From DAOTKC01 sp035449045 (lineage in GTDB: Bacteria > Bacillota > Clostridia > Christensenellales > CAG-917), in assembly GCA_035449045.1 (NCBI GenBank), contig DAOTKC010000002.1:31140-95139 (forward strand): a DNA stretch of 64,000 nucleotides. The letters run 5' to 3'. Under the pieces are notes generated by a model. It had not been told where the DNA came from, did not search any database, and saw nothing but the letters and a program-made list of their open reading frames with translations. Below are positions 61,819 to 64,000 of this stretch, one piece after another. Position numbers and translations under genes: made by a program. The first letter of the stretch is position 1. Each line of letters begins with the position of its first letter.

Positions 61819-61920
61819 CGCGATGCTCGCAGTGAAATTTAGGTTTAGCCCAAGTGAAATCGCTCGTTCCACTCGCGGTGAAATCTTGCCTTCGCAAGTG
61901 AAGTCGCGGCCTCAGGCCGC
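61819..61920. repeat. Array of short hairpins separated by RGTGAARTY
   Basis: Four copies of RGTGAARTY (starting at 61831, 61853, 61877 and 61897; spacing 22, 24 and 20 bases) alternate with small inverted repeats such as GCGA-TGC-TCGC, CTTGC-CTTC-GCAAG and GCGGCC-TCA-GGCCGC. It lies between the lipoprotein terminator and the argH stop and encodes nothing. Confidence 0.75.
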
Positions 61921-61936
61921 AATTGTGGATTTAAAA

Positions 61937-63334
61937 TTATTTAGCAGGGGTTGTATCGTCTAAAAACCTTCTAAGCGCGGCGAGCTGGAGCTTTACCGAG
62001 GCCGGCGAGGTGCCGCCCTCCGAGGAGCGGCTGTTGACGCAGGAGGCGAGGGTTATCGACGCGTAAACGTCGGACTCGAACAGCTCGGAAAACTGCTTTA
62101 GTGTTTCAAGGGTCAAGGCTTCGGGCTCGGCGCGGTTTTCGATGCAGTAGGCGACTAGGCGACCTGTGATTTTATAGGCCTCGCGGAAGGGAAGGCCTTT
62201 TTTGGCGAGGTAGTCGGAGATGTCGGTGGCGTTCAGAAAGCCCGTTTTGGCGGCTTTCGCCATCTTCTCACCTTGAAATTTTGAGGTGGCGAGCATTCCC
62301 GCAAACACGTCAAGGCAAGCCTTGACGGTGTCGACGCTGTCGAACAAAAGCTCCTTGTCCTCCTGCATATCCTTGTTGTAGGCTAGGGGAAGCCCTTTCA
62401 TGACGGTGAACAGCGCGACGAGGTTGCCCACTGCGCGGCCGCTCTTGCCGCGGACGAGCTCGGCTATGTCGGGGTTCTTCTTTTGCGGCATGATGCTGGA
62501 GCCTGTCGAATAGGCGTCGGAAAGCTCCAAAAAGCCGAATTCGGCGCTGCTCCAAAGCACTATTTCCTCCGAAAAGCGGGAAAGGTGCGACATGATGAGC
62601 GCTATCGCCGAAGCAAGCTCGATGACGTAGTCGCGGTCGGAAACGGCGTCGATGCTGTTGCTCGCGACGCTTAAAAAGCCGAGAGCCTCGGCGCACATCT
62701 TGCGGTCGACGGGATAGGTGGTGCCGGCGAGCGCGGCGGCGCCGAGCGGCGAGACGCTCGCCCTTGCCGCGGCGTCGGAAAGCCTGGAAAAGTCGCGCTT
62801 GAACATCTCGGCGTAGGCGAGAAGGTGGTGAGCCAAAAGTATGGGTTGGGCGCGCTGAAGGTGAGTATAGCCCGGCATTATGACGTCCTGCCCTTCTTCC
62901 GCCTTTTGATAAATGACGCCGAGGAGCTTAAATATAAGCGACTTAATTTCATTTATCTCTTTCAAGGCGTAGAGTTTTGTATCTGTCGCGGCCTGGTCGT
63001 TTCGGCTCCGCGCGGTGTGGAGCTTGCCGCCGGCAGGCCCGATTTTTTTGGTGAGCTCGGCCTCGACGAAGGTGTGGATGTCCTCGGCTCCCGAAATAAC
63101 GAGCTTTCCGCTCTCAATCTCGGCGAGAATTTCCTTAAGACCGGCTATGATTTTATCGGCGTCCGCTTCGGAAATGATACCCGTCTTTTTGAGCATGGCG
63201 GCATGCGCGAGCGAGCCCGCGATATCCTCGGCGTAGAGCCGTTTGTCGACGCCGAGCGAGGCGTTGAAAATGAATGCGCAGGCGTCGGTTTCCTCTTTAA
63301 AGCGCCCTTGCCAGAGCGTATCGTTTTTTGACAT
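61937..63334 (-). CDS. argH: Argininosuccinate lyase
   Basis: A 465-aa lyase of the fumarase/aspartase superfamily that splits argininosuccinate into arginine and fumarate. The signature GSSIMPQKKNPD is at about residue 280, TARSRNDQAATD near 110 and GYTHLQRAQPI near 155. The ATG overlaps the argG stop by one base (TGATG), so the two final arginine genes are coupled and run opposite to argCJBDF. Confidence 0.96.
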   Translation of the reverse strand: MSKNDTLWQGRFKEETDACAFIFNASLGVDKRLYAEDIAGSLAHAAMLKKTGIISEADADKIIAGLKEILAEIESGKLVISGAEDIHTFVEAELTKKIGPAGGKLHTARSRNDQAATDTKLYALKEINEIKSLIFKLLGVIYQKAEEGQDVIMPGYTHLQRAQPILLAHHLLAYAEMFKRDFSRLSDAAARASVSPLGAAALAGTTYPVDRKMCAEALGFLSVASNSIDAVSDRDYVIELASAIALIMSHLSRFSEEIVLWSSAEFGFLELSDAYSTGSSIMPQKKNPDIAELVRGKSGRAVGNLVALFTVMKGLPLAYNKDMQEDKELLFDSVDTVKACLDVFAGMLATSKFQGEKMAKAAKTGFLNATDISDYLAKKGLPFREAYKITGRLVAYCIENRAEPEALTLETLKQFSELFESDVYASITLASCVNSRSSEGGTSPASVKLQLAALRRFLDDTTPAK

Positions 63335-64000
63335 CAGTCTATCCCGTTCTTTTTCTTCATGTTGGCGGCGACGGCAATCGGCAGCCCGAAGAGGTTGATG
63401 AACCCCGCGCTGTCCTTTTGGTCGTAAACCGCGTCCTCGCCGAAAGTGGCAAGGTCTTGGTCGTAGAGCGAATACGGCGAAGTGACGCCGGCGTTGATTA
63501 TACTGCCCTTATAGAGTTTGAGCTTGACCTCGCCCGTGACGAACTGCTGCGTCTTCTCAAAGAAGGCGTCGAGCGACTCCTTAAGCTGGGAAAACCATTG
63601 CCCGTAGTAGACGAGCTCGGCGTATTTTTCGGCGACAACGCGCTTGTAGTGCATGGTGTCGCGGTCTAAACAGAGAGTTTCGAGCACGGCGTGGGCACGG
63701 TATAAAATGGCGCCGCCGGGTGTCTCGTAGACGCCGCGCGATTTCATGCCGACCAAGCGGTTTTCGACGAGGTCGACCAGTCCCACTCCGTTTCTGCCGC
63801 CTATCTCATTGAGCTTAGTAAGCAGTTTGACGGGCGGAAGCTTCTCGCCGTTGACGGCGACGGGCACGCCCTTGACGAAGGAGACGGTGACAAACTCGGG
63901 CTTGTCGGGCGCCTGCTCGGGCGCTACGCACATCTCGAGGAAGCCCGCCTTGGCGTAGTCGGGCATATTGGCGGGGCTCTCCAAATCCATGCCTTCATGG
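63334..64000 (-). CDS. argG: Argininosuccinate synthase, C-terminal part (cut by the window end)
   Basis: The 3' 222 codons of a gene that continues past base 64000 (the frame stays open). It contains the tetramer/citrulline-binding part of ArgG: EFVTVSFVKGVPVAVNG, IGGRNGVGLVDLVENRLVGMKSRG(V)YETPGG and a C terminus ending near YDQKDSAGFINLFGLP. It joins citrulline and aspartate using ATP; the ATP-binding N-terminal half is outside the window. Confidence 0.95.
   Translation of the reverse strand, partial: HEGMDLESPANMPDYAKAGFLEMCVAPEQAPDKPEFVTVSFVKGVPVAVNGEKLPPVKLLTKLNEIGGRNGVGLVDLVENRLVGMKSRGVYETPGGAILYRAHAVLETLCLDRDTMHYKRVVAEKYAELVYYGQWFSQLKESLDAFFEKTQQFVTGEVKLKLYKGSIINAGVTSPYSLYDQDLATFGEDAVYDQKDSAGFINLFGLPIAVAANMKKKNGID

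Overview
The window reads as a chromosomal segment of an anaerobic, Gram-positive-type bacterium of the Bacillota, most likely an uncultured, probably gut-associated clostridial lineage. This is inferred from gene families only: no rRNA gene is present to name it. The evidence is consensus sigma-A-type promoters (TTGACA-17-TATAAT style) and AGGAGG ribosome binding sites, a rubrerythrin with a PerR-like regulator, a thiamine ECF S-component under a TPP riboswitch, many GPH-type sugar symporters and GH2/GH94-type enzymes, and lipoproteins with Listeria-Bacteroides (InlB B) repeats. Coding density is high. I see no prophage, insertion sequence, CRISPR array or rRNA; there is one tRNA.

Layout. 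1-5.1 kb: a membrane-anchored phosphoesterase, a small alkyltransferase, an alpha-CTD/WG-repeat protein, tRNA-Pro, a tandem-repeat patch and a GPH symporter. 5.1-14.5 kb: a 319-aa unknown, then a hexuronate catabolic block (KDPG aldolase, KDG kinase, UxaB-like reductase, uronate isomerase, an unusual 832-aa GH38/GH57-like protein, mannonate dehydratase). 14.6-15.4 kb: two tandem zinc-ribbon membrane proteins. 15.4-21.3 kb: a tight five-gene operon of GH2 glycosidase, GPH symporter, esterase, a 114-aa unknown and a Fe-S protein. 21.4-28.9 kb: GH94-like enzyme, lipase-like hydrolase, LarA-type racemase, FAD reductase and TrmH-type methyltransferase. 29-33.7 kb: a 1,569-aa lipoprotein. 33.8-39.2 kb: rubrerythrin, PerR-like repressor with a probable PerR box on its own promoter, a P-type ATPase and a two-lobed ferritin-like protein. 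39.4-46.2 kb: QueH, TrkH/TrkA, an SDR, an AhpD-like protein and the UPF0210/ACT pair. 46.3-50.2 kb: divergent DUF4434-like protein and beta-mannosidase. 50.5-56.1 kb: argC-argJ-argB-argD-argF. 56.2-57.4 kb: TPP riboswitch and a thiamine transporter with an extra N-terminal membrane domain. 57.6-61.8 kb: AraC-type regulator, M28 peptidase and a second InlB-repeat lipoprotein. 61.9-64 kb: argH and the 3' part of argG on the minus strand.

Together the genes describe an organism that takes up plant or host glycans and glycosides with cation symporters, hydrolyses or phosphorolyses them in the cytoplasm, degrades uronic acids to KDPG/pyruvate, makes its own arginine but salvages thiamine, and defends itself against oxygen with non-haem-iron proteins.

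The most unusual signals are a dispersed, hairpin-bearing repeat whose heptamer end contains the stop codon of three different genes; the WG-repeat protein with an RNA-polymerase alpha-CTD-like domain; the GH38/GH57-like protein inside the uronate block; the glycosidase/Fe-S operon; and several promoters placed so close to start codons that leaderless transcription is likely.
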